Positions 35,101 to 46,530 of a DNA stretch of 64,000 nt are shown one piece after another (position 1 is the stretch's first letter; every line of letters starts with the position of its first letter). Both the position numbers and the translations under genes were made by a program. The DNA lies in NCBI RefSeq assembly GCF_002575655.3, contig NC_053039.3, positions 372,349,633 through 372,413,632 on the forward strand, given 5' to 3'. Origin of the DNA: Aegilops tauschii subsp. strangulata. Taxonomy: Eukaryota; Streptophyta; Magnoliopsida; Poales; Poaceae. The notes beneath the pieces are model-generated. The model was not told the origin of the DNA. It saw only the letters and a list, made by a program, of their open reading frames with translations, and did no database searches.

Positions 35101-36990
35101 TGACTTAACATGGCACTGAGAAAGAGGAAGCAAGACAAAACGACAGGGAAAGGGAAGCGGAAGAATTCTCCAGATTCTGCTGGTACTGATGGTGCAATAG
35201 AAGGTCAAAGTCCAGCGGAAAATTGTACAGACAGGGTATCCCATGCTAAACGAGCTGTAGAACAAGCCAAACAGAACCAAATAGCTGCCACCAAACAAGC
35301 AGAGACAACCCTAGTTGTTGCAACACCTTCCATAGTACCACTAGCTGCACGATTTACTCGTTGGTCAACTCAGCTAGCAGCACGTTCCCAAGCTCCCTTG
35401 CCACCTGACACTACTTCCGAAGCACTCTTGACACAAGATGAGTTGGCAAGATTAGATGAACTTTGTGAGGTTCAACAGCAAGAAGGTAGTTGCTAGAGTC
35501 AAGTTACAGTTGCATGCTTCTTTATATGTAGTCTCACAGTTTGATGTACACTAACACTTCCTATGTTTGTTGTTGGACTAGCACCTAGGCGCAAGAGGAA
35601 ACAAACATCAGGGATAATGCTCGATAGGTTAACTAAATCTAGAGGAGGAAGAATGGAGATCCGTTTTGAGGCAGGTTTAAAAAGGCCACGTGATGCTACA
35701 GAGTCAGCCAAGTTAGTATGAGAGGCATCGGTTACTGTTAGGTGTCATGTACATATCCTCCCAACATGGATTCAGTACAGGAATGACAAAGACGAAACCC
35801 AGTTCAATACCTTCCTTGACCATTTATCTGTAAGTATGGTTATGTATGGAAACTAGTAATATCGTCTTGCTCTGTCCAATACTTTCTAGGTTGCTGATAA
35901 TGAGACTCCCATAATTATCAACAGATGAGGTTCAAGTTGGATAGCCAAGATGATGCAACCAGACAAGCTTGCACCCATGTTTTCAAGTCTGCTCTGCGAT
36001 AGTGTCGGTATAACTTGAGGAAAACTCACTTTGAAGGCAAGGCTAACAGTGAACTTGCCCAAACATCTCCAGTGGAAAATATATCTGATGAAGACTTGAG
36101 AGGCCTCGTTAAACACTTGTCTGATCCGAAGTATCTGGTACATTATATATATGTGATCAGATCACATGTTGAAGTCCTATTTACGCATGTGCCACCCAAA
36201 TCTATCTTCTTGTAGGTGAACTATTCAAAGAACAAGGCCAACCGTACGAAAGTGAAATTCCAACAGACGACGGGATCTCGTAGCTATATTGCACACTACG
36301 AGGCTCTTGTAATTAGCTGCTGTTTCACTCTTTTCGTTGTACCATATTATCATATCTATATTGACTTGTTCCAAATGCAGAGGAAAGCCCGCAAGGACCA
36401 AAAAGTACCTGAACCAAATCCTGTGGAAATCTTCAAGGACTGTCACACCAGCAAAAAGAAGGGCATGACTACACCAGTCAAAGCAGCTGTTGTAAGTCCT
36501 TAATCCTCATGCCTTTTAACTACTACTTACTCTGACTTGTGCCTTGAACTACATGGTTTGCAGCCAATGTCGATTACTCTTTTCAATTTTATACACAATT
36601 GTCTTAGCGTATCATTGCACCTTACAAGGTTTAAAAGAGAGGAGTGATGTTCCTTTGATCTTGACCTGTAATCTTGTTCCGTGCTGGACTTGCCCACACA
36701 ACATTACATTTATCTGCACTTCTGAACTTCTGAACTAATGTAAAATGAACTGAGCTTCTGAACTCAGATCAAATGAACTGAGCTTCTGAACTTCTGGTGG
36801 TGCATTTATCTGCTAGACTGTTAACTTTTATGCCAACCTTCCTCTTGTTTTAGAGTTGTAATTTGTTTTGGTGCGATACAATTTTTTTCTTAACGTGCAG
36901 CCACCGGCTGAAGAAAACAGCAAGTCATTTTTGTATAGTGTAGGGTGTTCCCTATATTTGCACTGGTGGCGAACTTTGATGCCCACCGGC

Positions 36991-37033
36991 TGTAGTTAAC
37001 ATGGGCCTCCTACGGGCAGTAGAAACAATGGGC
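36991..37033 (+). repeat. CACTA subterminal repeat, left remnant beside solo LTR
   Basis: ACATGGGCCTCCTACGGGCA then GTAGAAACAATGGGC. The same words follow the solo LTR at 41341 onward (ACATGGGCCTTCTAAGGGCC), so this is one array split by the insertion. Confidence 0.75.
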
Positions 37034-40000
37034 TGTGAAGCCTTCGATTCAATCATACACTAATCATACACGCAAATGTGTACGATAAAGATCAAGGACT
37101 CACGAGAAGATATCACAACACAACTCTAGATAGAAATAAAATAATACAAGCTTTATATTACAAGCCATGGGCCTCGAGGGCTCGAATACATAAACTGGAA
37201 TACACAAGAGTCAGCGAAAGCAATAATATCTGAGTACATACATGAGTTAGACAAGTTTGCCTTAATAAGGCTAGCACAAAAGTAGCAACGATCGAAAAGG
37301 CAAGGCCTCCTGCCTGGGAGCCTCCTAACTACTCCTGGTCGTAAGCGATCTCCACGTAGTAGTAGGCATCGGCGGTGGCATCTGGCTCCTGGGCTCCGAC
37401 ATCTGGTTGCATCAACCGGAAAGAAGAAGAAAGGGGGAAGCAAAGCAACTGTGAGTACTCATCCAAAGTACTCGCAAGCAAGGATCTACACTACATATGC
37501 ATCGGTGTCAATGAAAATGGTAGTATATGTGGACTGAACTGCAGAATGCTAGAAGAGAAGGGGAAAGCCTAGCCTATCGAAGACTAGCATCTTCTGGAAA
37601 CCACCATCTTGCAGCAACAGGAGGGAGTAGAGTAGCATAAAGTAGAGTAGTAGTAGTGTTATCAACCTCGGCCAGAGATCCTTTCTCGACACCCCGCGAG
37701 AAAGCAATCCCAGAGCCATACTATCCAGTTATCATCACAATCCATTACTCATCACAAGTATCCAGTTCTAGTTGTATCGATCGGGATACAACTCCAAGTG
37801 TCCGTTACCGTAGGACAGGCTATCGATAGATGTTTTCTTCCTTGCAGGGGTGCACCAACTTACCCACCACGCTCGATTAACTCCGGCCGGACACACTTTC
37901 CTGGGTCATGCCCGGCCTCGGCCAAACAATACGCCGCAACCCGACCTAGGCTTAATAGAGAGGTTAGCACGCCGGACTAAACCTATGCCCCCAGGGGTCA
38001 TGGGCCATCGCCCCGGGAACTCCTGCATGTTGCGTGGGCGGCCGGTGAGCAGACCTAGCTACCTCCTTAAAAAGGTAGGAGCTTACCAGTCCAACCAGGC
38101 GCGCGCCACTCAGTCGCTGACGTCTATTAAGCTTCGGCTGATGCATACGACACAGAACGCCCATACTATGCCCACGTGGTGGTTAGTGCTATCAGGCCAG
38201 AGGCCCCTCAGATCAAATATCCAAATCATAGTGGATTAGGAGCACGCGGTAACAAGCAGAGACTCACGAAAGATGTGACCCCGTTGCCCCGTCTCGAGGA
38301 CTTGCGGCAAGGGCTAGGAATGCCCAGCCACGCCTCGTAATTATCTCGCGGGCACCCTCCAGGTCAACCCGTCTCCACATCACTCGCGGGTACCCCTCAG
38401 GGTCGACCCGCCTTTCCAAGTAACAGTGGTAAAGTCCAAGTATCCGTGTGTCCAAACATCAAGGGGAAAACCTAAGGAACCACCCCCGATGAATTCCACT
38501 CGATGTAATCATCAAGGTGAACGTAAGAGGAACCACCCCCGAGGTTCACACTTGAGGGGTTGCACGACAGAGTCGTATCGGAAGTGGTTAAGGCGGAATC
38601 ACCCCCGATGACCACGACCGAATAGCTACACTACAGGGTTAACATCAGAAGTGCTGTAGAGGTCTCACCCTCGGCACTCGATAGTTACCCAGTAGTGTCG
38701 AACAACTAAGGGGAAAGTGATGTGCGGTGCCGGGGCCTGGTCTTCGATCCCGTTGATCTGGTCTTCAATGATGAAGCAGGGGCAACGAGGACAAGGTGGG
38801 GGTCACTGATGGATGACTAACCAACCTATACTAAGCAGTTTAGGATAAGCAGGTAGGTAACAATAAGCAGGTTACAAAAGCAGGCTATGCATCAGAATAG
38901 GAGCAAACAATAATAGTAGCAAAATCTAATGCAAGCATGAGAGAATGGAATGGGCGATATCGGGATGATCAAAGGGGGGCTTGCCTGGTTGCTCTAGCAA
39001 GGAGGGGTCGTCATCGACGTAGTCGATCACAGGGGCAGCATCGGTCTCGGGGTCTACCGGAGAGAAGAGGGGGAAGAAACAGTAAATATAAAGCAAACAT
39101 AGCATCACAAAGCATAACGTGGTAATACGACGTGTCGGGTGTGACCTAACGTATGTCTACACGAATAGGTGAAGGGGGAAATTCAACCGGGAATGTTTTC
39201 CCAATTCCGGACCTGTGCCAGACAGATGACCGGAGGGGGAAAGTTCCATGTTCAGCATGCTAGAGGCATGTGAAAAATGAACGAACCGCGTATTCGGATT
39301 CGTTGGATTTCTCTGAGCAACTTTCATATAGAAAACATTTTCATCCGACCTACGGATTATTTTATATGATTTTTGAAAGTTTTAACAATATTCTGGAATT
39401 ATTTATATTAACAGAAAAGGAATATGATGTCAGCATTGCGTGGAGATGATGTCAGCAGTCAACAGACTCGCTGACCAGGGTCAAACCGGGCCTGTGGGTC
39501 CAGTTGGACCCACATGTCAGCCTCTGTTAGTCTAACAGTAATTTAAACTAAACTAACAGCCTAATTAGAGGGGTGGGCCCCTGGTGTGAGTGACTAACTA
39601 ATTACTAATTAGTTAACAGATTAATTAACATTTTAATTATTTATTAAACCTGTTTAAATAACACGGGGCCCGCGTGTCAGTGGCACTGGGCTGCACAGTC
39701 AGTACGTTGACTGGGTCAACCCAGTCAACAGGGCCTGCGGGGACCGCTGGCAGTGACCCAGGGGTGGCCCCAGGTGTGCCACGTTGGCAGTGGCCGGCGA
39801 CCGAAAACATGGCGGAGGCGCTCGGGACCTCGCCAGAAACGCGCCACAGAGGGCCGTTTCGAGCGCGACCCGGCTCGTTCGGACGCGGGAGGAGCGGCGC
39901 ATCCAACTGTGGGCTTAGCTCGGGCTGAGGCGGGCTGCAACAACGGCGGCGTTGAGCAGAGGTGGCGGCGGCGGGCGATGGTGGATTCGGCGATGCGGGG

Positions 40001-41343
40001 CACGGGTCGGCGCCCGAAGAGGGCCTACGAGCAGCTGGCGCTCGCGCGCGTCCGATGGAGGTAGCAGGAGGCTGCGGGGAGGCCCGTGGGGATGACGATG
40101 ATGAGCGACGCGCCGGCCGGAGTCGGGGGCAGATGGATCCGGTGCAAGGGGACATGGGAGGACAAGCAGAGGGCACTAGCAGCTTCACCCGGAGGCTCTT
40201 AGCACGTGCTCGTGCTCGGCTAGCTCGGAACGAGCGGTGGCCATGGCGGCGATGGAGCAGGGCGGCGGTGGCCTACGGGAGCTATGGCGATGGCGGTTAC
40301 ACGCATGGAAACGGACGGGGGGGGAGAGGTTACGTGCGGGAGCTCACCGTGGGGCCGTAGGGGATGGCAGCGGTCTTGATGGAGGCTCGAGGTGGCCGGA
40401 TTCGTCGACGGAGTGTGTCGGAGCCGAGGAAGAAGCCGGTGGCGGGGACGGCGCCGCGGGGGCGTCCCGCTCGAGCGTGCGGTCGGAGAAGATGCAGCGG
40501 AGGCCGGTGAAGCGGAAGGGCACGTCGGAGGGAAGAGGGGGCGACGCTCGCCGCGGTGGTGCCAGATGGTGGCGACGCGGCGCTCAGGCGAGATGGAGCG
40601 CGCGAGGTGGAGAGTGGGCGAGATCTGGGGGGAGAGGGAAAAATATCTGCGCGGGGAGGGGGCTGACGAGGTTGAGGTCGAGGGGGAGGGCTTGTCCTTA
40701 TCCCCGACGTTGCCGCGGCGTGGGGCGGCGACCGCGGGCACGGGCGCTCGGTCGCCCGCACAGTGAAGACGACGCGGGAGGGGGAGCTGGGCGGCCTGGG
40801 TCGGCCAGGTGGGCTGAGGCCCAAGGGGGGGCGCGGTGGCCAGCTGGGCCAGTTGGCTCGGGCCAGGCAGTGTGCACTCGGCCCAGTGCGCAGTGGCCTG
40901 TGCTCTTTCTCTTTTCTTTAAAAAAATTAAAATAGAGAGTGGAAAATATTTATTTGAGCATCCAAAGGATTTAGGAAAAATATGGGACTTGGCCCATTAA
41001 TTCCTCCACATTTTTAGGTATTGCCACAAATACTTTGGAGGCAAGAGGATTTGACTAGGAATTTTGGAAATTGGGAATGGCATATTTAAATGCTGGTAGA
41101 ACACTAATTAATTTCCAGGGGCAATTTGGGAACTCCAAAGATTTTGGTTGTAACATGAAAAATACTTAGAGAATATTTGTCATATTGTGAACTATTTTGA
41201 TTGCATGAAAGAAGAAGCAAATATTTGACATGCAATTTGAATTTGAAGTATATTTTGGACAAGTGGCATTTTGGCATGATGATCATGATGACATGACCTT
41301 TATTAGGGGGAGATTACTGTAGTTTGATGCCGAGGATGTTACA
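37034..41343 (-). mobile_element. Solo LTR, 4310 bp, flanked by TGGGC
   Basis: Starts TGTGAAGCC at 37034 and ends GATGTTACA at 41343 (TG...CA). The five bases outside are TGGGC on both sides (37029-37033 and 41344-41348). Outside these, the CACTA subterminal repeat continues without loss. No gag, pol, primer site or second LTR copy is visible, so this is a solo LTR left by LTR-LTR recombination. The length is close to the LTRs of the large non-coding Sukkula-type derivatives (about 4.5 kb in my recollection). The family is not confirmed. Orientation is from a minus-strand start TGTAACATCC. Confidence 0.8.
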
Positions 41344-42606
41344 TGGGCCTTCTAAGGGCCGTAGAAGCAATGGGCCTTCTACGTGGCGTAGAAACAATGG
41401 GCCTTATACGGGCCATAGACACAATGGGCCTTCTATGGGTCGTATCATCAATGGGCCTTCTCCGGGCCGTATGATCGGTTGGCCAAACATGGGCCAATAA
41501 TAGACCACATTATGGCCGTAAATGGGCTAGAGTTGAATCGTCCGTTCATGGGCCGACCATAACGGGCCCTCGTTAGTCGGCCGTATTTTGATGACGCTAT
41601 GAAAACGGCCCAACGTATTAACGGGCCACAAACGGGCCGACTGTAACCACGGGCTAAATTTGGCCCACAAGCAGAAATGACAGTAACGGGCCGTAAGTAA
41701 ACGAATGCGGAAATGAGCCCAAGAATAAATGGGCCGCGAGAAGGCCAAAAGATAACATGGGCTGGAAACGGCCCAACGAAATAACGGGCCGTTAATGGGT
41801 ATAAAGTGATACACTGTTCATTACGGGCCAGTTTCACCACGTGTCGTTAATGGGTATAAAGTGACACGCTGTTCATTACGGGCCAGTTTTACCATGGGCC
41901 GTTAATGGGCCGAGAGTAATAAGGGCCTCATATGGGCCAAAAGACGTCATGGGCCATACATGGGCCGGAAGTTAAAATGGGCTGGAATTATATTGGACGG
42001 CCTAGATGATGCTACTGGGCCTAATTCGGATAGGCCATAAACGGGCCCTGGGTTAGCGGGCTGTAAATGGGCTATATGCGAACAGGCCGTTAACAGGCTT
42101 GCCGTGGGCCGGCCCGCCACCTTTTGACCAAGTCAAATGGGCCGGCCTTTTCACAGGAATGGGCCTCTATTGGGCCGTGCCACGTGCCAACGTATCATAG
42201 GCGCTTTGGGTCCAATGAGTGGATGACATTTGTCCCAACGGTGAGCCGACACGTGTTTCCTCCAGCCAATGATGATTTTACACGTGGAAAATCCCCATTG
42301 GTTGGGGTTGTTAACGGGTTATCGGCTCCAAAATCGGACCTGATAGCTTAACGGCGTTCCGTTACGGTGGATGCCACATGTCGGTCACCCTTGACGAAAG
42401 CACTTCTGTGACGCACGATTTATCGTCATGGAAGTGGACACTTCCGTGATGATAATTTTGGTAATGTCATGGAACACTTCTACGACAGCATAGGTATGAC
42501 TATCTTGATTCTGTCATAAAATCGTCATGGATGTACATGCATGACAGAAAAGGCGACCTACTGTGACAAACATGTATCATCACGGAAGTGTATTTTTTTT
42601 GTAGTG
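41344..42606 (+). repeat. CACTA subterminal repeats and right terminus
   Basis: Dozens of short direct and inverted copies of ATGGGCC, AACGGGCC and GGGCCGTA with variable spacers up to about 42120, the usual binding-site array of CACTA ends. The last 200 bases contain repeated TCATGGA, CTTCC and GTGACG words and close with TTTTTTTTGTAGTG (42593-42606). Confidence 0.8.
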
Positions 42607-43237
42607 GAAGATGGCGAGAAGGGACACGGATTGGGGATCAAGGTGCAGCATATGGATCTGACAATGGGAAAGCACGGCGTTGAAGAAGGCGGAGAAGGGA
42701 GGAACCAGGCCAGCCCACAGGGCGTCAACGAAGAATGGGACCTCGGTGGCTGTCCTGTCGACACGAGCTCGAGACGCCGGCCAGGCCACCGTCCCTCCCC
42801 ACTCGTTGAAGCCGGTGGCGAGCGCGGGGCGCACCTTGTCCATGGCTTCCCGGTTGAGCACCACCGACCGGCCAACAGCAGGCTCAATGGCCGGAGGTGG
42901 TTCGGCGGAGGACAGGGGCTTCTTCCCTTTCTCCGTTCGATCCGGCGGGATGGCGATGGGAAGGACTGAGCTCAGATCGGATTGGGAGAAGAGGCTGAGC
43001 TTCGAGGAAGCGGAAGAATTGGGGGAGTGCGCCGCAACAATGAGAGGGAAACCGTGTAGACAACGGTGGCCGCCTAGCCAGGCGGATATCGGGGCTGCGT
43101 CGGGAAGTGGAGGCGCCCACGTCCAATCAATCGCCATGCGTCGACAAAGGCCGCAGGCTGTTGGGGCCCGCGGTGCTCCGCACTTGCCCTTTGGTTTCGC
43201 CTGCCAAGCCCAAGCGCGCCTTGGACCCGGGGGCTAC
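42607..43237 (-). pseudogene. Antisense Transposase_28-like ORF of a second gypsy element, cut by the CACTA end
   Basis: The minus-strand frame from 43137 includes NREAMDKVRPALATGFNEWG and VPFFVDALWAGLVPPFSAFF, then NAVLSHCQIHMLHLDPQSVS. This matches the Transposase_28 pattern (aromatic-rich start, G-L-PPF-F, then an LxPxS block). It runs straight into the CACTA terminus at 42606, so the CACTA element jumped into this ORF. To its right, TTGGACCCGGGGGCTAC (43221-43237) is a polypurine-type tract before the LTR, so the ORF is antisense to its own element. Confidence 0.55.
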
Positions 43238-44107
43238 TTTCGGCGTTTTGGGAACGGGGGTCCCTAGACTTGCCTGCATACGGCTCGCGGCGTGGCTCCA
43301 CTCGCGGCCCGGTACGGCCCGTCTTCACCAGCAGATACTCAAGACCCTCGCGAGGGGCCAAGCCTCGCGAGGCGGACGACACAAGACCTCCTCGGGAGCG
43401 GCCTCCCAGGCTGGCTCGCGAGGGGCAGAGAGATCAAGGCAAGGCGAACCTCGCGAGGTTCCCGTGATGCAAGCCGTGATGACCGCAACCAGGCGGGCAC
43501 CAGGCGGGTGCCCGCGCGCAGTGTCCTTCTTTCCTCTTTGGTGCTAAAGGGGCAAGCGCAGGCGAGGAGTCCCGAGGCATCAGGCAAAGGTTTCCATATC
43601 GGTGCAATGAGACCAAGACCAGCAGGACGGAGGTCACCGTGGAGCCCAAGATGGCGTCACCACCAGAGCCTTTGGGAGGTGAAGACCACTTTTGTCAGGA
43701 TAAGTTGTACTAGCTGTCCCCCTTCAAACTTGGCCGTTGTGGGATCCCTTTCGGCTCAATATTTGGGAAGAGGACCCGGGCCTCTAAAAATAGGACTGGC
43801 CACCTCCATAGGGGAGGAGGATCCACCAGCTCACAAAGCACAAGAACACCTCTCCTCAGGAGGCTGTTCTTCCCCTTGTACAATTCATCCTCAGCCCAAG
43901 AGGCAATCCACCACACCACATTGGAGTAGGGTATTACACCACAACGGTGGCCCGAACCAGTATAAATCTCGTGTCCCTCTATTCTTTGAGTTCGTCGAGC
44001 TAGGCCGTGAGATCCTTGAGCGAGCTAACCATCGAGGGAAAGCGAGATCTTCGTGCGTACCCCAGTGTTCGAACCTCAACGGTTTTGCCGGAACCCGAAA
44101 TCTGACA
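43238..44107 (+). repeat. 3' LTR of the second gypsy element
   Basis: 870 bp. Begins TTTCGGCGTTTTGGGAACGG, where TGTCGG would be expected (one base changed), and ends GAAATCTGACA. Contains three copies of the palindrome CCTCGCGAGG or its core (near 43349, 43366 and 43450) and a TATA-like TCTAAAAATAGGACTGG at 43777-43793. The partner 5' LTR is not in the window. Confidence 0.7.
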
Positions 44108-46530
44108 AAGCCGGACTATGACGTCCTTCATGGCCAAGCCGGACGTCCTATGCAGCTGGGCCAGCTGCATCATCTGGTTGTTCAGCAGTGCCGGACGCTC
44201 GGGCGCCAGGAATTGTGACCAGAAGAGCTTTTCCGTTGTGTTCCCTCCTGGGCCCGGAAGAACTGCGCGGCGTCGGCCGCAATCTTCTAGAGATCCGCAA
44301 AGGCGTCTGGAGAACTCCATAGTCGAGTGAGCAAATCATATCTCTGATTGCCAAATACACTCTGCAAAATAAATGGCTTACAAGCCGCTACCTGTTCGGC
44401 CTGTCGGATCTCCTCCCGAGCCGCCCGGGACTCAGTCCGCGCCTCCTTGGCCTCATTGAGGGCTTTAGTGAGTTCGGTCGCTTCGGCCGTAGACTTCTCC
44501 TCCAAAGTCTCGCATTTCTTGATGGCGTCTTTCAGCTCCTGCTCCACTTCGGCCACCCTCTCTTCGTGCTAGCGGCGGGCAACCTGCTTGGTCTTCAATG
44601 CCATAGCCGCTTTATCCGCGGCTGCTTTGCTAGCGGCGGGCAACCTGTTCGGTCTTCAATGCCAAAGCCTCTTTATCCGCATCTACTTTGCTCGCTCTCG
44701 CCTCCTCCTCGGCCTGGGAAAGGGCGCTCTTGAGGGTCTCGACTTTAGCCGCACTACCTGCAAATCATAATCACACCAGTACGGGAGTTACACTATGACT
44801 TTGCATATTTCTTCAGATATATGATTAAAAATCTTTAAAAGTACACACATACCTTGCACCTCATCAAACCACTTGTTAATGCGGTCGATCTCATAATCGG
44901 CCAACTTCAGCTTCCGATTTAGTTCGGAAACTTCAGCGGCCTGGGCGGTCGCCGCCAACAGGGAATCTAGTTTATCCAATAGACAAGTAGGTGACCTCCT
45001 CCGATCATTACTTGATCCTCTGTTCGGCCTTTTTTTAAACCGAACAGAGTCTCAGGGGCTACTATCTACATACAGGCATATTTCCTTCATATGACAAGCG
45101 TCTAAGAGTATTACGCCGCGTACCTCGAAGCCTGTTAGCAGGCTGGTGAAGGGTTCGTTCAGCCCGCTCTTGGCGGACTGAACCTTCTCAACCATCACAC
45201 CCATTAGGGTGCGGCGCTCTTCTACGATGGAATCACATCATAGTGCCTCCACCAAACTGTTCGGCACCTCCAGATTAGTGGGGGTCGCCGCTGGAGCCGA
45301 TGCTCCCCCCTCCTTCGAAGGGGGTTGCTCACTCAATTTCGGTGCCACATGGGTCTCCGGAACAGTGCTTGGCTGGGGGCCGGACTGGTCTTGGCCCCCG
45401 TCGTCAGTCTCCATAGGGGTTGCACCCCCCATGTTCTCGGCGACCAAGGTGTCAACCTCTAGCGCCGTCTTGGCAGCCTCTCTCACCTCTCCGTGGCCCG
45501 GAGAGGCCCTTCGGGACAACACCTCGGTGTCATCCGCGATGGTTGGCGGAGAGGCTTGCGGAGGCGTCTTGCTCTCCACTATCTCTGGTGCTAGGGAGTT
45601 CCCCTCAGATAGCGATGGTTGGGGGAGGTCGCGGACAGGACAGAAACAAACAACATAATATGCTATACTACAATCATAAAAGATCGTATATCTGTAAATA
45701 TCCTTTGGCACTTATGATGTGGCCAGGGGCTTTTCCCTGGGGCGCCTCTTGGGGGTATGTTTGGCATCTGTGTCTGAATCGTCCGAGAGTGTTATCTTCT
45801 CCCTCTTGCACGCCCCCTCCTCCGGGTCTGCGGAGGCTGCCCTCTTCTTTTTCCTTCCCTTGAGGGGAGAGTCACTTTCCGCCTCCTCCTCCTCCTCCTC
45901 TTCGTCTTCATCTCCCTCGTGGGAGGAAGGGACTTCGGTTTCTCCGGACACGGCGTCCGAAGTACCGTTACGGTGGAGGCCTCCCTTGGCCTCCTTGCTC
46001 TTCTTCTTGGCCTTCTTCTCTGGCACCTGATACGGCGCCGGAACCAGTATCCTCGTTAGCACAGGAGTGGTTGGGTCTTCAGGTAGCGGTGCCGGACAGT
46101 TGATGCGCTCCGCCTTTGCTGTCCAGCCCTGAATGAGGAATAGAAAGCTCAGTATACCCTTTGGTTTATAACCGAAATTATGTTCGGAAACAAAATACTT
46201 ACCGGAGTGGCCAGATTCGCGTTGTCAAGGCCGATGTCGTCGGTCTTCTTCGGCCACGTCTTCTGGGCCTTGAAGAGCAGCTTCCAGATCTCTTCATGTG
46301 TTGTGCCGAAGAAGCGTTGTAGGGTCCGTGGCCCTTCCGGATTGAACTCCCACACATGGAGAGGCCGGAGTTGGTAGGGGAGTATCCGGCGGAAGAGCAT
46401 CACCTGAATCACGTCAGTGAGACTGGTGTTCTTGCCTATAATATTTTTGATGCGCTTTTGCAGCATCATCACTTCCACGGTCGACCCCCAGTCCAGACCC
46501 TTGTTGGTCCATGACACGAGCCTTTGCAAG
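44108..46530 (-). pseudogene. gag-region protein of a Fatima-like element, middle and C-terminal parts
   Basis: Minus strand, exon-like blocks in order. 46529-46149: WTNKGLDWGSTVEVMMLQKR and YQLRPLHVWEFNPEGPRTLQ. 46062-45712: Lys/Glu-rich, with an acidic run encoded by CCTCCTCC repeats. 45711-45238: Pro/Ser-rich. 44979-44788 and 44556-44287: coiled coil, MAEVEQELKDAIKKCETLEE. It continues the protein whose beginning is at 12955-13392 in another insertion of this family. The left side is replaced by the LTR of another element at 44107. The right end at 46530 is abrupt (truncation). A 61-bp tandem duplication at 44568-44689 shifts the frame. Confidence 0.65.

Larger units (their letters stand above)
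32700..36990 (+). pseudogene. TNPA-like multi-exon gene with Transposase_24 (Ptta/En/Spm) domain
   Basis: At least eight exons with good splice signals. Three short N-terminal exons, near 32710-32875, 33345-33510 and 34085-34280, all end in the pattern ...PSQ|VxPLTW. They are followed by a basic exon (35110-35487, MALRKRKQDKTTGKGKRKNS). The Transposase_24 part is on exons near 35581-35830 (GGRMEIRFEAGLKRPRDATE; donor GTAAGT), 35925-36138 (MRFKLDSQDDATRQACTHVF), 36215-36309 (VNYSKNKANRTKVKFQQTTG) and 36380-36492. This domain is found in En/Spm-type element proteins that bind element ends. Two stops break it: TGA at 35719-35721 and TAG at 36000-36002. CGA and CAG are the likely originals. A last exon may start at 36901 (PPAEENSKSFLY). 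Confidence 0.7.
31228..42606 (+). mobile_element. CACTA transposon with Transposase_24 gene; right end at 42606, left end not found
   Basis: The right terminus reads ...TTTTTTTTGTAGTG, the reverse complement of CACTACAAAAAAAA, with terminal sequence I associate with Triticeae CACTA elements. Inside it lie a subterminal region of dense ATGGGCC/CGGGCC-type repeats (41344-42120), a 4.31-kb solo LTR, a short continuation of the same subterminal region (36991-37033), and the multi-exon gene. The start given is the first homologous leader base, not a proven end. CACTA transposases cut at such termini. Confidence 0.65.

Noticed and set aside
39637..40935. Several 90-230 residue frames on both strands
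   Set aside because: They lie in the GC-rich part of the solo LTR, overlap each other on both strands and resemble no family.
42541..43547. Plus-strand frames of 140-195 residues
   Set aside because: Antisense shadows of the Transposase_28-like ORF or of the LTR.
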